A stretch of DNA of 64,000 nucleotides. Origin: Pseudomonas sp. VD-NE ins. GTDB lineage: Bacteria > Pseudomonadota > Gammaproteobacteria > Pseudomonadales > Pseudomonadaceae. A model generated the notes under the pieces. The model was not told where the DNA came from and ran no database searches. It saw only the letters and a list, made by a program, of their open reading frames with translations. A program made the translations under genes and the position numbers. This document shows, piece by piece, positions 42,218 through 52,572 of this stretch. The DNA is taken from the NCBI RefSeq assembly GCF_031882575.1, contig NZ_CP134772.1, forward strand, positions 756,001 through 820,000, in the 5' to 3' direction. How positions within the stretch are numbered: the stretch's first letter is position 1; every line of letters starts with the position of its first letter.

Positions 42218-42511
42218 TCAGGCAATCGCGCCGAGGCGCTTGAGCTGAAAGTGTTCGATGGCGTGGCCGGCGCTGGCCTGGAAATGCTGGAAGTGCGCGC
42301 TGGCGTTGTGCGCCACGAGAATCGCCTCGCTGGCCCAGTGCTCAATCACATAGAACACCTGTGGGTCGGCGAGGTCGCGGTGCAAGTCGTACTGGCTGCA
42401 ACCGTCTTCGGCGCGGCTTGGCTCAACCAGTGCGCGCAGGCCCTGTTCGAGAAGATCCTGTTGGCCGGGCTTGGCGATCAGGGTGGCGATAGCGGTGAAG
42501 GGCTGGGACAT
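42218..42511 (-). CDS. Antibiotic-biosynthesis-monooxygenase (ABM) fold protein
   Basis: This 97-residue dimeric ABM/quinol-monooxygenase-type protein shows 'FTAIATLIAKPGQQDLLEQGLRALVEPSRAEDGCSQYDLHRDLADPQVFYVIEHWASEAILVAHNASAHFQHF'. The family (YgiN-like) oxidises quinols without cofactors. The start at 42511 is the Met before SQPFTAI; the frame to 42847 runs antisense into the LysR gene. Probably one operon with the following reductase. Confidence 0.87.
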   Translation of the reverse strand: MSQPFTAIATLIAKPGQQDLLEQGLRALVEPSRAEDGCSQYDLHRDLADPQVFYVIEHWASEAILVAHNASAHFQHFQASAGHAIEHFQLKRLGAIA

Positions 42512-42558
42512 GCTCGGCTCCAGAGAAGCGGGATGAATGCGATGGAGAGATGATTGGC

Positions 42559-42577
42559 TATTTCTCTGCGAGATAAA
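42559..42577. promoter_or_regulatory. Candidate LysR operator between the divergent genes
   Basis: TATTTCTCTGCGAGATAAA, a near-palindrome of the T-N11-A type, lies within the 119-bp gap between the monooxygenase and the LysR gene. Confidence 0.45.
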
Positions 42578-42630
42578 ACCGGCTAAAAGAGCAGTCTCTT
42601 TCAATATTTTTTTGATAATCGAGGCTGAAC

Positions 42631-43560
42631 ATGCTGCGTTTCGATGACTTGCAGTTGTTTGTCCGGGCGGCGGATCTGGGCAGTCTGTCGGCGGCTGCGC
42701 GAGTAATGGACATGTCTGCGGCCGTGGCCAGTGCGGCGTTGAAACGGATCGAGCAGCAACTTGGCGCCCGCTTGCTGGCTCGTTCAACTCGCAGCCTGCG
42801 CCTGACGGCCGAGGGCGAAGGCTTTCTTGAATATGCGCGAGCGGCACTGAGCAACCTTGATGAAGGCCGGCGCTTGCTGGCCAGCGGCCAGGATCAGGTC
42901 AGTGGGGTCTTGCAGTTGTCGGCGCCTTCGGACTTCGGCCGTAACCTGTTGCTGCCGTGGCTCGACGAATTCCAGCGCGAGCACCCAAAGCTGACCGTGC
43001 GCTTGCTGCTCGGCGACCGCATCGCCGATCTGTTCCGTCAGCCAGTGGACGTCGCCTTGCGCTATGGCGAGCCGGAAGACTCAAGTCTGGTTGCTTTGCC
43101 CATCGCCCCGCACAACCGCCGCGTGCTGTGCGCCTCCCCGGCTTATCTGGCCCGGCACGGCGAACCGCGCCAGCTTGAACAACTGGCCCAGCACAACTGC
43201 CTGCTGTACATGCTCGGCAGCCGGGTTCATGACCATTGGAGTTTCCATGACGGTAAACGTGAGGTCGGCCTGACCGTCAGTGGCGACCGCTTCAGCGATG
43301 ACGCTGACGTCGTGCGCCTGTGGGCGGTAGCCGGCGCCGGAATTGCCTACAAGTCGTGGCTGGACGTGGGTGCCGATGTGCTCGCCGGGCGGCTCAAAGT
43401 GCTGCTGCCAGAGCTGCTTTGTGAGCGCGCACCGCTGAATTTGTTGTGCGCTCATCGCGCCCAATTGAGTAAGCCGGTGAACCTTCTGAGGGAAATGCTC
43501 GCCAGCCGATGCGCCGAATTGAGTAGTCAATTTCCCGTTTTTTCGGAAGTTGATCATTAG
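42631..43560 (+). CDS. LysR-family transcriptional regulator
   Basis: This 309-residue regulator has the N-terminal helix-turn-helix ('LSAAARVMDMSAAVASAALKRIEQQLGARLLARSTRSLRLTAEG') and a two-lobed effector domain. It probably controls the divergent monooxygenase-reductase pair. It belongs to the group whose closest named member is CrgA/YafC-like, so a quinone or aldehyde signal is a reasonable guess. Confidence 0.88.
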   Translation: MLRFDDLQLFVRAADLGSLSAAARVMDMSAAVASAALKRIEQQLGARLLARSTRSLRLTAEGEGFLEYARAALSNLDEGRRLLASGQDQVSGVLQLSAPSDFGRNLLLPWLDEFQREHPKLTVRLLLGDRIADLFRQPVDVALRYGEPEDSSLVALPIAPHNRRVLCASPAYLARHGEPRQLEQLAQHNCLLYMLGSRVHDHWSFHDGKREVGLTVSGDRFSDDADVVRLWAVAGAGIAYKSWLDVGADVLAGRLKVLLPELLCERAPLNLLCAHRAQLSKPVNLLREMLASRCAELSSQFPVFSEVDH

Positions 43561-43877
43561 TCGCAGGTAAATAGAGAAATTTCTGTCAGGAACAATCACC
43601 ACCTGCGCAGGCCCCGGCGCGGGACGCGGGGGCTAACCCGCTTATACTAGCGCCCGCCTCACGCCAGCACCGACACCCCGGCCCGGAGACCCTCGCACCG
43701 CGTCGCCAGTCTTCGAGTGACGGTCGCGCAACTGCTGCGGGTTCTGTGCCGGAGCAGGCTGCGTCAGTGGCTTGCCTCGCCCCGGTTCATGGCGATTTTC
43801 GCGTCTTGGCCGATGACTCATTACCGGCCAAGATGTCTCCGAGCAGTAGACGATACGATTCAACAGGGAGTGAACAC
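43561..43877. other. Gap before the ArsR-like regulator
   Basis: 317 bp with no gene. It holds a TATACT -10-like box near 43644 and a hairpin TCTTGGCCG/CGGCCAAGA (43804-43833). An in-frame extension of the regulator back to 43746 lacks a ribosome site. Confidence 0.6.
43804..43833. promoter_or_regulatory. 9-bp inverted repeat upstream of the ArsR-like gene
   Basis: TCTTGGCCG and CGGCCAAGA are perfect inverted arms around ATGACTCATTAC, 45 bp before the start codon. It could be the operator for the encoded regulator or an mRNA hairpin. Confidence 0.45.
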
Positions 43878-44612
43878 ATGGAACATGCACCTTGCATCAG
43901 CCAGATCGCCACGTTGCTGGCCGACCCCAAGCGCAGCGCGATGATGTGGGCGTTGATGGATGGCTCGGCCCGGCAAACCGAGGAGCTTGCGCTACTGGCA
44001 GGGCTGTCGCCGTCGTCGGCCAGTGCGCACCTGGCGCGGCTATCCACGGGTGGTCTGTTGAAGGTCGAAGTCCGTGGTCGCAAACGCTTCTTCCGTCTCT
44101 CGGCACCGGAGGTCGGCGCCGCGATAGAAGCCTTGGCCAGCGCCACCATCGCCAGTGCTCCAAGGGACGTTCCCGAGGTATTCAAACGCACCACCCCCAT
44201 GGCCAAACCGCAGACAGCGCCGTCCTCGCTGCTGCGCGCGCGTTTTTGCGACGACCATCTGGGCGGTACGCTGGCGGCGGATCTTTATCAGCGGCTGCTT
44301 GATGCCGGCTGGATCGAACAGCTCGAACAACGCGTCGTGGTGACCCACAAGGGTGCGAAGTTGCTGGCTGGGCGCGGCGTATTCATTCAGGCGCTGGCCC
44401 ATCGCAACGTGCAAGTGGCGTGCGCTTGCCCGGACTGGAGCGAGCGTCGTCCGCACATGGGGGGCTCACTGGGCGCCGCGTTGTTGCAGTTGTTCATGCA
44501 GTCCGGTTGGCTGACGCTGCCCAACGACTCAAGAGCCCTGCAATTGACGGCGACTGGCCAACGGGAACTGCATCGTTTCGCCAAGGAAACCGAGCTGGAA
44601 ATGGCGTTGTAG
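43878..44612 (+). CDS. ArsR/HTH_20-type transcriptional regulator
   Basis: This 244-residue protein has an N-terminal winged helix ('IATLLADPKRSAMMWALMDGSARQTEELALLAGLSPSSASAHLARLSTGGLL') followed by a long C-terminal domain with a Cys pair (CAC in 'VQVACACPDWSERRPHMGGSLGAALLQL'). The Cys/His cluster recalls metal-, or redox-sensing ArsR relatives. The ATG at 43878 is preferred, since GGGAG lies 9 bp upstream and it begins at the first helix. It is upstream of an MFS transporter, its likely target. Confidence 0.83.
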   Translation: MEHAPCISQIATLLADPKRSAMMWALMDGSARQTEELALLAGLSPSSASAHLARLSTGGLLKVEVRGRKRFFRLSAPEVGAAIEALASATIASAPRDVPEVFKRTTPMAKPQTAPSSLLRARFCDDHLGGTLAADLYQRLLDAGWIEQLEQRVVVTHKGAKLLAGRGVFIQALAHRNVQVACACPDWSERRPHMGGSLGAALLQLFMQSGWLTLPNDSRALQLTATGQRELHRFAKETELEMAL

Positions 44613-44737
44613 AGCACTGGCTTTCCACGTCAGCGCTTCTGGCGTCGTCCACGGTTGCGAACAGGTCGCATCCAGCGCGAACGCGGTGTCGCTATCGCGC
44701 ACACTCGATCCGGGGACATTTCGGATAGGGGGGCGGC

Positions 44738-46120
44738 ATGGACACTCACGGCTACAGCGCGGCAGAACGCTTGGAAAGACTGCCCATCAGCGGTTATCAC
44801 CGGATCATTTTCATCATCATCGCCCTGGCTTTTTTCTTCGACTCCATGGACCTGGCGATGATGACGTTCCTGCTCGGCTCGATCAAAGCCGAGTTCGGTC
44901 TGAGCAGTGCACAAGCGGGTCTGCTCGCCAGTTCGAGCTTCTTCGGCATGGTGCTGGGGGCCTCGCTGTCGGGCATGCTCGCCGATCGTTTCGGGCGCAA
45001 ACCGGTATTTCAGTGGAGCATCGTGTTGTGGGGCGTGGCCAGTTATCTGTGCTCGACGGCGCAAACGGTCGAGACGCTGACGCTGTTCCGCATCCTGTTG
45101 GGGATTGGCATGGGCATGGAGTTTCCGATCGCCCAGTCGATGCTGTCCGAGCTGATTCCGGCCCAGCGACGCGGGCGTTACATCGCGTTGATGGATGGCT
45201 TCTGGCCGCTGGGTTTCGTGGCGGCCGGCGTGCTGTCTTACTTTCTGCTGCCGCTGATTGGCTGGCGCGACATCTTCCTGGTGTTGGCGGTGCCGGCGGT
45301 GTTTGTGCTGGCCATCCGTTTTTTCATTCCCGAATCACCGCGCTGGCTGGAACAGGCCGGAAAGCATGAGGCGGCAGACAAGGTCTTGAGCGGCATCGAG
45401 GCGCGTGTGCGCAACTCGCTGGGCGGTGCGGCGCTGCCGGAACCGATTCGTTTGCCGCGCACGGTGACGCCGCCGGGCAACTTCTTCTCAGCGCTCAAGC
45501 AGATCTGGTCGCCGCAATACCGTCAGCGTACGACGATGATCTGGAGCCTGTGGTTCTTTGCGCTGCTCGGCTTTTACGGGTTGACGTCGTGGCTCAGCGC
45601 GTTGCTGCAACAGTCGGGTTTCGCCGTGACCCAGTCGGTGTATTACACGGTACTGATTTCCTTGGGCGGGATTCCGGGATTTTTGATGGCCGCGTGGCTG
45701 GTTGAGCGCTGGGGGCGCAAGCCGGTGTGCATCGTCACGTTGCTTGGCGGCGGAGTGATGGCGTTTCTCTACGGCCAGAGCGCAGTGTTTGGCGGCAACG
45801 TGGCGCTGTTGATCAGCACTGGATTGCTGATGCAGTTTTTCCTGTTCGGCATGTGGGCGGTGCTCTACACCTACACGCCAGAGTTGTATCCGACGTCGGC
45901 ACGGGCGACGGGCTCGGGGTTTGCCTCGGCCATTGGTCGCGTGGGTTCGTTGCTCGGGCCGTTGGTGACGGGGCTGGTGTTCCCGATTACCGGGCAGGGC
46001 GGGGTGTTTGCGCTGGGCGCTGCGTGCTTTGCGATTGCGGCGGGGGTGGTGTGGCTGTTCGGGATGGAGACGCGCGGTAAAACCCTGGAAGAATTGACCG
46101 AAGCAGAAGTTATTGGCTGA
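44738..46120 (+). CDS. MFS metabolite:H+ symporter (NiaP/sugar-porter-like)
   Basis: This 460-residue MFS protein has 12 segments and motif A 'GMLADRFGRKPVFQWS' near residue 85. The pattern 'LALAFFFDSMDLAMMTFLLGSIKAEFGLSS' and 'FFIPESPRWLEQAGKHEAAD' are those of the aromatic-acid/NiaP-like symporters. Substrate unknown; nicotinate or a hydroxybenzoate is possible. Followed by a REP pair. Confidence 0.87.
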   Translation: MDTHGYSAAERLERLPISGYHRIIFIIIALAFFFDSMDLAMMTFLLGSIKAEFGLSSAQAGLLASSSFFGMVLGASLSGMLADRFGRKPVFQWSIVLWGVASYLCSTAQTVETLTLFRILLGIGMGMEFPIAQSMLSELIPAQRRGRYIALMDGFWPLGFVAAGVLSYFLLPLIGWRDIFLVLAVPAVFVLAIRFFIPESPRWLEQAGKHEAADKVLSGIEARVRNSLGGAALPEPIRLPRTVTPPGNFFSALKQIWSPQYRQRTTMIWSLWFFALLGFYGLTSWLSALLQQSGFAVTQSVYYTVLISLGGIPGFLMAAWLVERWGRKPVCIVTLLGGGVMAFLYGQSAVFGGNVALLISTGLLMQFFLFGMWAVLYTYTPELYPTSARATGSGFASAIGRVGSLLGPLVTGLVFPITGQGGVFALGAACFAIAAGVVWLFGMETRGKTLEELTEAEVIG

Positions 46121-46134
46121 CCCCTAAACCAACT

Positions 46135-46225
46135 GTGGGAGCGAGCTTGCTCGCGAAAGCGGTGTATCAAACAACATCATTCGTTGAATGACAGACCGCT
46201 TTCGCGAGCAAGCTCGCTCCCACAA
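46135..46225. repeat. REP inverted pair (GTGGGAGCGAGCTTGCTCGC family)
   Basis: Perfect 30-bp inverted arms at 46135-46164 and 46196-46225, between convergent genes. Confidence 0.92.
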
Positions 46226-46242
46226 GGGTTTTGCGCTGTTGC

Positions 46243-47205
<963 letters not shown>

Positions 47206-47276
47206 TCATCAGGTGCAATGGCGGCATTCTACAGATGCTCGCCGAAACAATTGGCAAAACCTGACCAAGCGATCCA

Positions 47277-48242
47277 TCAAACGGCTTCCTGCTCACGGCG
47301 ATAGGCGTAGGTATCGGCGAAGCGCGACAGCAGGAATTCGGCGCAGGTGGTCGTCGGATATTTCGCCGGATGCTGTGCGTCCTGACATCCGGGCAGGCAT
47401 TCGATGCGCGTGTCCGGGTGTGGCTCGGCAAAGAACGGCATCGAGTAGCGGTCCACGCCGAGCGGGCTGATCACCCGGTGCGGGGTCGAGCGATAACGGT
47501 CGTTGCTCCAGCGCGCCATCATGTCGCCGAGGTTGACCACGAAGGTGCCGTCGATCGGTGGCGCGTCGATCCATTCGCCTTTGACGTTCTTCACTTGCAG
47601 GCCGCCGGCGCTGTCCTGATAGAGCAGGGTGATGCAGCCGTAATCGGTGTGCGCGCCGGCACCTTGCTGCTCGACGGAGCTGGCGGTGTGGCGCGGTGGG
47701 TAGTGGATCATGCGCAGGACGCTGACCGGATCAACGAAGCGGCTGTCGAAGAAGTCGCGTTCGATGTTCAAAGCGATGGTCATCGCGCGCAGCAGGGTTT
47801 GCGCGAGGGCCTGCATGTCGAGGTAGTGCTGCTCCATCAGGGTTTCCCAACCCGTTTGCGATGGATGCCGGTTAGGGCCGCGCAACGGTTTTTCGGCGAG
47901 CACGTCGGGATGGTTGGCCGGCAGGTGCAGGCCCATGTCGAAGGTTTCTTTCAGATCGCTGGGTTTGCTTGGGTCGAGTTGTTCGGTGGCGATGGCGCCG
48001 TAGCCGCGATGGTGACGGGTTTGGGTGATGTCGATCTTGAGTTTTTCTGTTGCGGGCAGGGCAAAAAAACGCTGAGTCTGATCGAGCACCGCGTCGATGC
48101 GTTGCGCCGAAATCGGGTGACCCTTGATATAGAAAAAGCCCCACTCGCGGCAGGCGTGGTCGATTTGCTCGGCCACGGCGGGCCAGGCGTTTTCGTCGGC
48201 GGAATAGAGCGGGCTGATGTCGATGATCGGAAGCTGATCCAT
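47277..48242 (-). CDS. 2-oxoglutarate/Fe(II)-dependent oxygenase (isopenicillin-N-synthase family)
   Basis: This 321-residue enzyme has the non-haem iron facial triad in HTDYG (His and Asp, 'GAGAHTDYGCITLLYQD') and a distal His in 'TPHRVISPLG', with the Arg-x-Ser of 'RYSMPFF' for 2-oxoglutarate. It matches PA0147, next to the adenine deaminase. A xanthine- or purine-linked oxidation is plausible given its company but not established. The start at 48242 has AAGGA 7 bp upstream. Confidence 0.86.
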   Translation of the reverse strand: MDQLPIIDISPLYSADENAWPAVAEQIDHACREWGFFYIKGHPISAQRIDAVLDQTQRFFALPATEKLKIDITQTRHHRGYGAIATEQLDPSKPSDLKETFDMGLHLPANHPDVLAEKPLRGPNRHPSQTGWETLMEQHYLDMQALAQTLLRAMTIALNIERDFFDSRFVDPVSVLRMIHYPPRHTASSVEQQGAGAHTDYGCITLLYQDSAGGLQVKNVKGEWIDAPPIDGTFVVNLGDMMARWSNDRYRSTPHRVISPLGVDRYSMPFFAEPHPDTRIECLPGCQDAQHPAKYPTTTCAEFLLSRFADTYAYRREQEAV

Positions 48243-48272
48243 ACACAATCCTTGAATACGCTGAGTTTCCAA

Positions 48273-48362
48273 TGTGGGAGCGAGCCTGCTCGCGAAGAGG
48301 GAGTGTCAGACAACATTTTTGTTTAATGACACACCGCTTTCGCGAGCAGGCTCGCTCCCACA
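48273..48362. repeat. REP inverted pair (GTGGGAGCGAGCCTGCTCGC family)
   Basis: 24-bp inverted arms at 48273-48296 and 48339-48362, between the BMP gene and the oxygenase gene on the same strand. Confidence 0.9.
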
Positions 48363-48387
48363 GGGTTTTGTGTGGTGAATCGGGGGA

Positions 48388-49461
48388 TTACTTCGGCATC
48401 TCGGCCTTCATGCCTTCCACGTAATAGTTCATCGACGCCAGTTCCGCAGTGGTCGCGCTTACGCCTGCGGGGATTTTCTCGACCCCGGCCTGATCCTTGA
48501 TCGGCCCGGTAAACGGTTGCAGCGCGCCACTCTTGATGTCGGCAATGATCTGCTCGGCCTCGGCTTTCACCGGCGCTGGCACCAGATCACTGATCGGCAG
48601 TTCAACCGTGCCTTCCTTCAACCCGCCCCAATAATCCTGTGATTTCCACGTGTGGTCGATCACGCTTTGCGTCGCCTGAATGTAGTGTGGCGCCCAATCG
48701 TTGACGATCGACGTCAGCACGGCTTTCGGCCCGAAGTGCGCCATGTCCGAGGCGTAACCCACTGCGTAAACGCCACGACGTTCGGCGGCCTGAATCGGCG
48801 CCGGGCTGTCGGTGTGCTGGAACACCACGTCGACGCCCTGATCGATCAGCGCGTTGGCGGCATCGGCTTCCTTGCCCGGGTCGAACCACGAGTTGACCCA
48901 CACCACTTTGATCTCGGTGCCGGGGTTGTACTTGTTCAGCGCCAGTTGAATCGCGTTGATGTCGCGGATCACCTCAGGGATCGGGAACGAAGCGACGTAA
49001 CCGATCTTCTTGGTCTTGGTCATCTTCGCCGCGAGGAAACCGCCGACGTAGCGACCCTCGTAAGTGCGCGCCAGATAGGTGCCGAGGTTCTTGTCCTGTT
49101 TGTAGCCGGTGGCGTGTTCGAAGGTCACCTTGGGAAATTGCTTGGCGACCTTCAGTGTCGGGTTCATGTAGCCGAAGGACGTCGTGAAGATCAGGTTGTA
49201 GTTGTCCTTGGCCATGTTGCGGATCACTCGCTCGGCGTCGGCACCTTCGGCGACGTTCTCGACGTAGTTGGTGGTGATCTGATTGCCGAATTTTTCCGCG
49301 AGTGCCTTGCGTCCCTGCTCATGCTGATACGTCCAGCCGTGGTCACCGATCGGGCCGATGTAGACGAAACCGACCTTCAGTGGATCGGCAGCGCTGGCGC
49401 TCAGACTGATCCCCAAACCCAGGGCGGCGCACAGCAGTTTGTGCAGCGGACGTATTTGCAT
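48388..49461 (-). CDS. BMP-family periplasmic binding protein (purine nucleoside/base ABC transporter)
   Basis: This 357-residue protein has a signal peptide (cut near ASA-AD) and the Bmp/PnrA-like fold, 'LKVGFVYIGPIGDHGWTYQHEQGRKAL', 'NAIQLALNKYNPGTEIKVVWVNSWFDPGKEADAANALIDQGVDVVFQHTDSPAPIQAAE'. BMP proteins bind purine nucleosides or related ligands and deliver them to a YufO/P/Q-type transporter, which lies at 54209-57802. The ATG at 49461 is chosen because GGAG lies 9 bp upstream and it begins the signal; a frame extension to 49593 runs through a REP pair. Confidence 0.9.
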   Translation of the reverse strand: MQIRPLHKLLCAALGLGISLSASAADPLKVGFVYIGPIGDHGWTYQHEQGRKALAEKFGNQITTNYVENVAEGADAERVIRNMAKDNYNLIFTTSFGYMNPTLKVAKQFPKVTFEHATGYKQDKNLGTYLARTYEGRYVGGFLAAKMTKTKKIGYVASFPIPEVIRDINAIQLALNKYNPGTEIKVVWVNSWFDPGKEADAANALIDQGVDVVFQHTDSPAPIQAAERRGVYAVGYASDMAHFGPKAVLTSIVNDWAPHYIQATQSVIDHTWKSQDYWGGLKEGTVELPISDLVPAPVKAEAEQIIADIKSGALQPFTGPIKDQAGVEKIPAGVSATTAELASMNYYVEGMKAEMPK

Positions 49462-49553
49462 GAATTGGAGCTCCATTTTGTTGTGTGTGGTCAGGGCCAA
49501 TGCAAATTGCTGACCAACAGGACAACAAACCGCTTTGAAACCGTGTGAAGGCC

Positions 49554-49617
49554 TTCGCGAGCAGGCTCGCTCCCACAGGAGTTCGCATTTCAAGGTGGGA
49601 GCGAGCCTGCTCGCGAA
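49554..49617. repeat. REP inverted pair, outward orientation
   Basis: 23-bp arms at 49554-49576 and 49595-49617, with order reversed compared with the other pairs of the family (CTCGC.GAGCG inside). Confidence 0.87.
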
Positions 49618-49748
49618 GAGGCCGGCAAGGCCAATAAAAGTGCATCAGGTAAAAGTCCCGCTATCCGTTGGTGCGCTAAGGTGTAACGAAACGTTAGCGC
49701 CGCCCCGCAGTCAGTAGCTCATTCGCACTCTTCGGCAAAAGGCCCGCC

Positions 49749-50840
49749 ATGCTCACAATCCTCAAGCAAGAAAGCTTTCTGCTCCTGGCCGTCATCGCCG
49801 CGTGCGTCGCCTATCCGTTGGAACACTGGATGCTGCACAGCGGCCAGATCGTCGCGCTGACTGCCGGCCTGGTGCTGATCGCTTTCATCGTCGCCGCCTC
49901 AATGCGCGTCGCCCATCACGCCGAATTGCTCGCCGAAAAGGTCGGCGACCCTTACGGCACGATGATCCTCACCCTCGCCGCCGTGCTGGTCGAAGTGGTG
50001 ATTCTGGCAATCATGATGAGCAACGAAGCGTCGCCCACGCTGGTGCGCGACACGATCTATTCGGCGGTGATGCTCGACATCAACGGCATCCTCGGCCTCG
50101 CGGCGCTGATGGGCGGGATCAAACACGGCGAACAGTCCTACAACGACGATTCCGCGCGCAGCTACAGCGTGATGATCCTCACCGCCATGGGCGTGTCGAT
50201 GGTGGTGCCGGAGTTTATTCCCGAGGCTAACTGGAAGATTTATTCGGCGTTCACCATCGGCGCGATGGTCGTGCTTTACGCGTTGTTTCTGCGCATGCAG
50301 GTCGGCCCGCACAGTTACTTTTTCAGCTACAGCTACCCCGACAAACGCCGTAAGAAAGAACCGCAGGACGCGCAGGTGAAAGCACCGAGCATCGGCCTGT
50401 CGATCGGCATTCTGGTGTTTGGCATTGTGGTGATCGGCGCATTGGCCGAAGTGATGTCGAAGACCCTCGATCTGGGCCTGGAAGGCACGGGTGCACCGCC
50501 GGTGATCACGGCGATTCTGGTGGCGGCGATTTCTGCGGCGCCGGAGATTTTGACGGCGTTGCGTGCGGCGCTGGCCAACCGTATGCAGTCGGTGGTGAAC
50601 ATTGCGATGGGCGCGTCACTGTCGACGGTGATTCTGACGGTGCCGGTGATGGAGGCGATGGCGTTGTACACCGGCCAACCATTTCAAATGGCGATGACGC
50701 CGGTGCAGACGGTGATGATTTTTCTGACGTTGATCGTCAGCGCGATCAACCTCAATGACGGCGAGACCAACGCCATCGAAGGCATGACCCACTTCGTACT
50801 GTTCGCGACGTTCATCATGTTGTCCCTGCTGGGCCTTTGA
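49749..50840 (+). CDS. chaA: Ca2+/H+ (Na+/H+) antiporter ChaA
   Basis: This 363-residue protein has about 11 membrane segments in the two-halves of the CaCA superfamily: the first repeat shows 'AEKVGDPYGTMILTLAAVLVEVVILAIMM' and the second 'GAPPVITAILVAAISAAPEILTALRAALANRMQSVVNIAMG'. E. coli ChaA is similar in length and exchanges Ca2+, Na+ or K+ for H+. It interrupts the purine cluster and faces the other way from most neighbours. Confidence 0.92.
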   Translation: MLTILKQESFLLLAVIAACVAYPLEHWMLHSGQIVALTAGLVLIAFIVAASMRVAHHAELLAEKVGDPYGTMILTLAAVLVEVVILAIMMSNEASPTLVRDTIYSAVMLDINGILGLAALMGGIKHGEQSYNDDSARSYSVMILTAMGVSMVVPEFIPEANWKIYSAFTIGAMVVLYALFLRMQVGPHSYFFSYSYPDKRRKKEPQDAQVKAPSIGLSIGILVFGIVVIGALAEVMSKTLDLGLEGTGAPPVITAILVAAISAAPEILTALRAALANRMQSVVNIAMGASLSTVILTVPVMEAMALYTGQPFQMAMTPVQTVMIFLTLIVSAINLNDGETNAIEGMTHFVLFATFIMLSLLGL

Positions 50841-50856
50841 GGCTGGCAGAAACCAA

Positions 50857-50946
50857 TGTGGGAGCGAGCCTGCTCGCGAAGGCAGTGTGTCAATCAACAA
50901 AAATGTTGCCTGACATTCCCTCTTCGCGAGCAGGCTCGCTCCCACA
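50857..50946. repeat. REP inverted pair (GTGGGAGCGAGCCTGCTCGC family)
   Basis: 24-bp arms at 50857-50880 and 50923-50946, between chaA and the convergent deaminase. Confidence 0.9.
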
Positions 50947-50964
50947 ATTTTGAACGGCGGGGGA

Positions 50965-52323
50965 TCAGGTACCGGCGATCAGTTGGCGAGCCGCCTGGCT
51001 GTGGTCGGCGATCAGGCCCTTCAGATCCAGCCCTTCAACCTGGCCATCCACCACGCGCCACTGGCCACCAATCATCACCCGATCCGCCCGATCCGCACCG
51101 CACAACAACAGCGCGGAAATCGGATCATGGCTGCCCGAGAAGCGCAGCTCATCGAGCTTGAACAACGCCAGATCCGCCTGCTTGCCCACGGCAATCTCAC
51201 CGATATCGGTACGGCCCAACAAGCTCGCCGAACCTTTGGTCGCCCAGCCCAGCACGCGTTCCGGGGTGATCTTCTCGGCGCCGTAACGCAGACGCTGGAT
51301 GTACAGCGCCTGACGCGCTTCGAGAATCATGTTCGACGCATCGTTGGACGCCGAACCGTCGACGCCCAGACCAAACAACGCGCCCGCGTCAGTCAGATCG
51401 ATACTTGGGCAAATGCCGGAGGCCAGACGCATGTTCGAACTCGGGCAATGGCAAATACCGGTGCCCGCCTCGCCGAGACGAGCGATTTCGTCCGGGTTGA
51501 AATGGATGCCGTGGGCCAGCCAGGTGCGCGGGCCGAGCCAGCCGACGCTGTCGAGATAATCGACGGTGCGCAGGCCGAAACGCTGCAGGCAGAAATCTTC
51601 TTCGTCGAGGGTTTCGGCGAGATGCGTGTGCAGGCGCACGTCGAGCTTGTTCGCCAGATCAGCACTGGCCGACATGATTTCCGGGGTCACTGAGAACGGC
51701 GAGCATGGCGCCAAAGCGATCTGGATCTGCGCGCCGTCGCCACGCTCGTGGTACTCGTGAATCAGGCGCTGACTGTCGTCGAGAATCACTTGGCCTTCCT
51801 GCACGGTCTGCTGCGGCGGCAGGCCGCCGTCCTTCTCGCCGAGGCTCATCGAACCGCGGGTGAGCATGGCGCGCATACCCAGTTCACGGACGCTTTCGAC
51901 TTGCACGTCGATGGCGTTTTCCAGGCCGTCCGGGAACAGGTAGTGGTGGTCGGCAGCGGTGGTGCAGCCCGACAGCAGCAGTTCGGCCAAAGCGACTTTG
52001 GTGGCGAGCGCGAGTTTCTCAGGCGTCAGGCGCGCCCACACCGGGTACAGGGTTTTCAGCCACGGGAACAACGGCTGATTGACCACCGGCGCCCAGGCAC
52101 GGGTGAGGGTTTGATAGAAGTGATGGTGGGTGTTGATCAGGCCCGGCAGGATCACATGCTCGCGGGCATCGAACACTGCATTGCACGGCGCCGACGGCTG
52201 CTGGCCAGCGGCAAGGACTTCGACAATGACACCGTCTTGCACGACAAGACCGCCACGGGCATCGAGCTCGTTGGAGGTGAAAATGGCGAGGGGATTTTTT
52301 AACCAGGTACGGGTCGCGGGCAT
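50965..52323 (-). CDS. 8-Oxoguanine deaminase
   Basis: This 452-residue amidohydrolase matches PA0142 of P. aeruginosa, an 8-oxoguanine deaminase. Metal ligands are in 'LINTHHHFYQTLTRAWAPV' (HxH-type NTHHHFYQ) near residue 66, 'DVRLHTHLAET' near 230, 'WLAHGIHF' near 270 and 'GLGVDGSASND' near 325. It turns 8-oxoguanine or related bases into the xanthine/uric-acid level. The ATG at 52323 has GAGGAG 9 bp upstream; a frame extension to 52449 is unsupported. Fits the purine theme of this region. Confidence 0.9.
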   Translation of the reverse strand: MPATRTWLKNPLAIFTSNELDARGGLVVQDGVIVEVLAAGQQPSAPCNAVFDAREHVILPGLINTHHHFYQTLTRAWAPVVNQPLFPWLKTLYPVWARLTPEKLALATKVALAELLLSGCTTAADHHYLFPDGLENAIDVQVESVRELGMRAMLTRGSMSLGEKDGGLPPQQTVQEGQVILDDSQRLIHEYHERGDGAQIQIALAPCSPFSVTPEIMSASADLANKLDVRLHTHLAETLDEEDFCLQRFGLRTVDYLDSVGWLGPRTWLAHGIHFNPDEIARLGEAGTGICHCPSSNMRLASGICPSIDLTDAGALFGLGVDGSASNDASNMILEARQALYIQRLRYGAEKITPERVLGWATKGSASLLGRTDIGEIAVGKQADLALFKLDELRFSGSHDPISALLLCGADRADRVMIGGQWRVVDGQVEGLDLKGLIADHSQAARQLIAGT

Positions 52324-52480
52324 GTTGCCGGCTCCTCTGAAAATGGGGTTCAGGGTTGCCAGCTCAGTGATGCCCTGTCTGCTGATCCAGGGTCGCCGCG
52401 GGGACGAGGTGCGCAGTTTCAAACAAATTGTTGCAGCGGGCAAGCCCAACCCGACAGGACAGCATCACCAAAATACACAA

Positions 52481-52563
52481 CCCCTGTAGGAGCTGCCGAA
52501 GGCTGCGATCTTTTGATTTTTTTTAGATCAAAAGATCGCAGCCTTCGGCAGCTCCTACAGGGG
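52481..52563. repeat. REP inverted pair, 37-bp perfect arms
   Basis: Arms 52481-52517 and 52527-52563 (CCCCTGTAGGAGCTGCCGAA...) with a 9-bp centre of T-rich DNA. It is the same family as 7219-7296 and the longest perfect palindrome in the window. Confidence 0.93.
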
Positions 52564-52572
52564 GATCATCAA

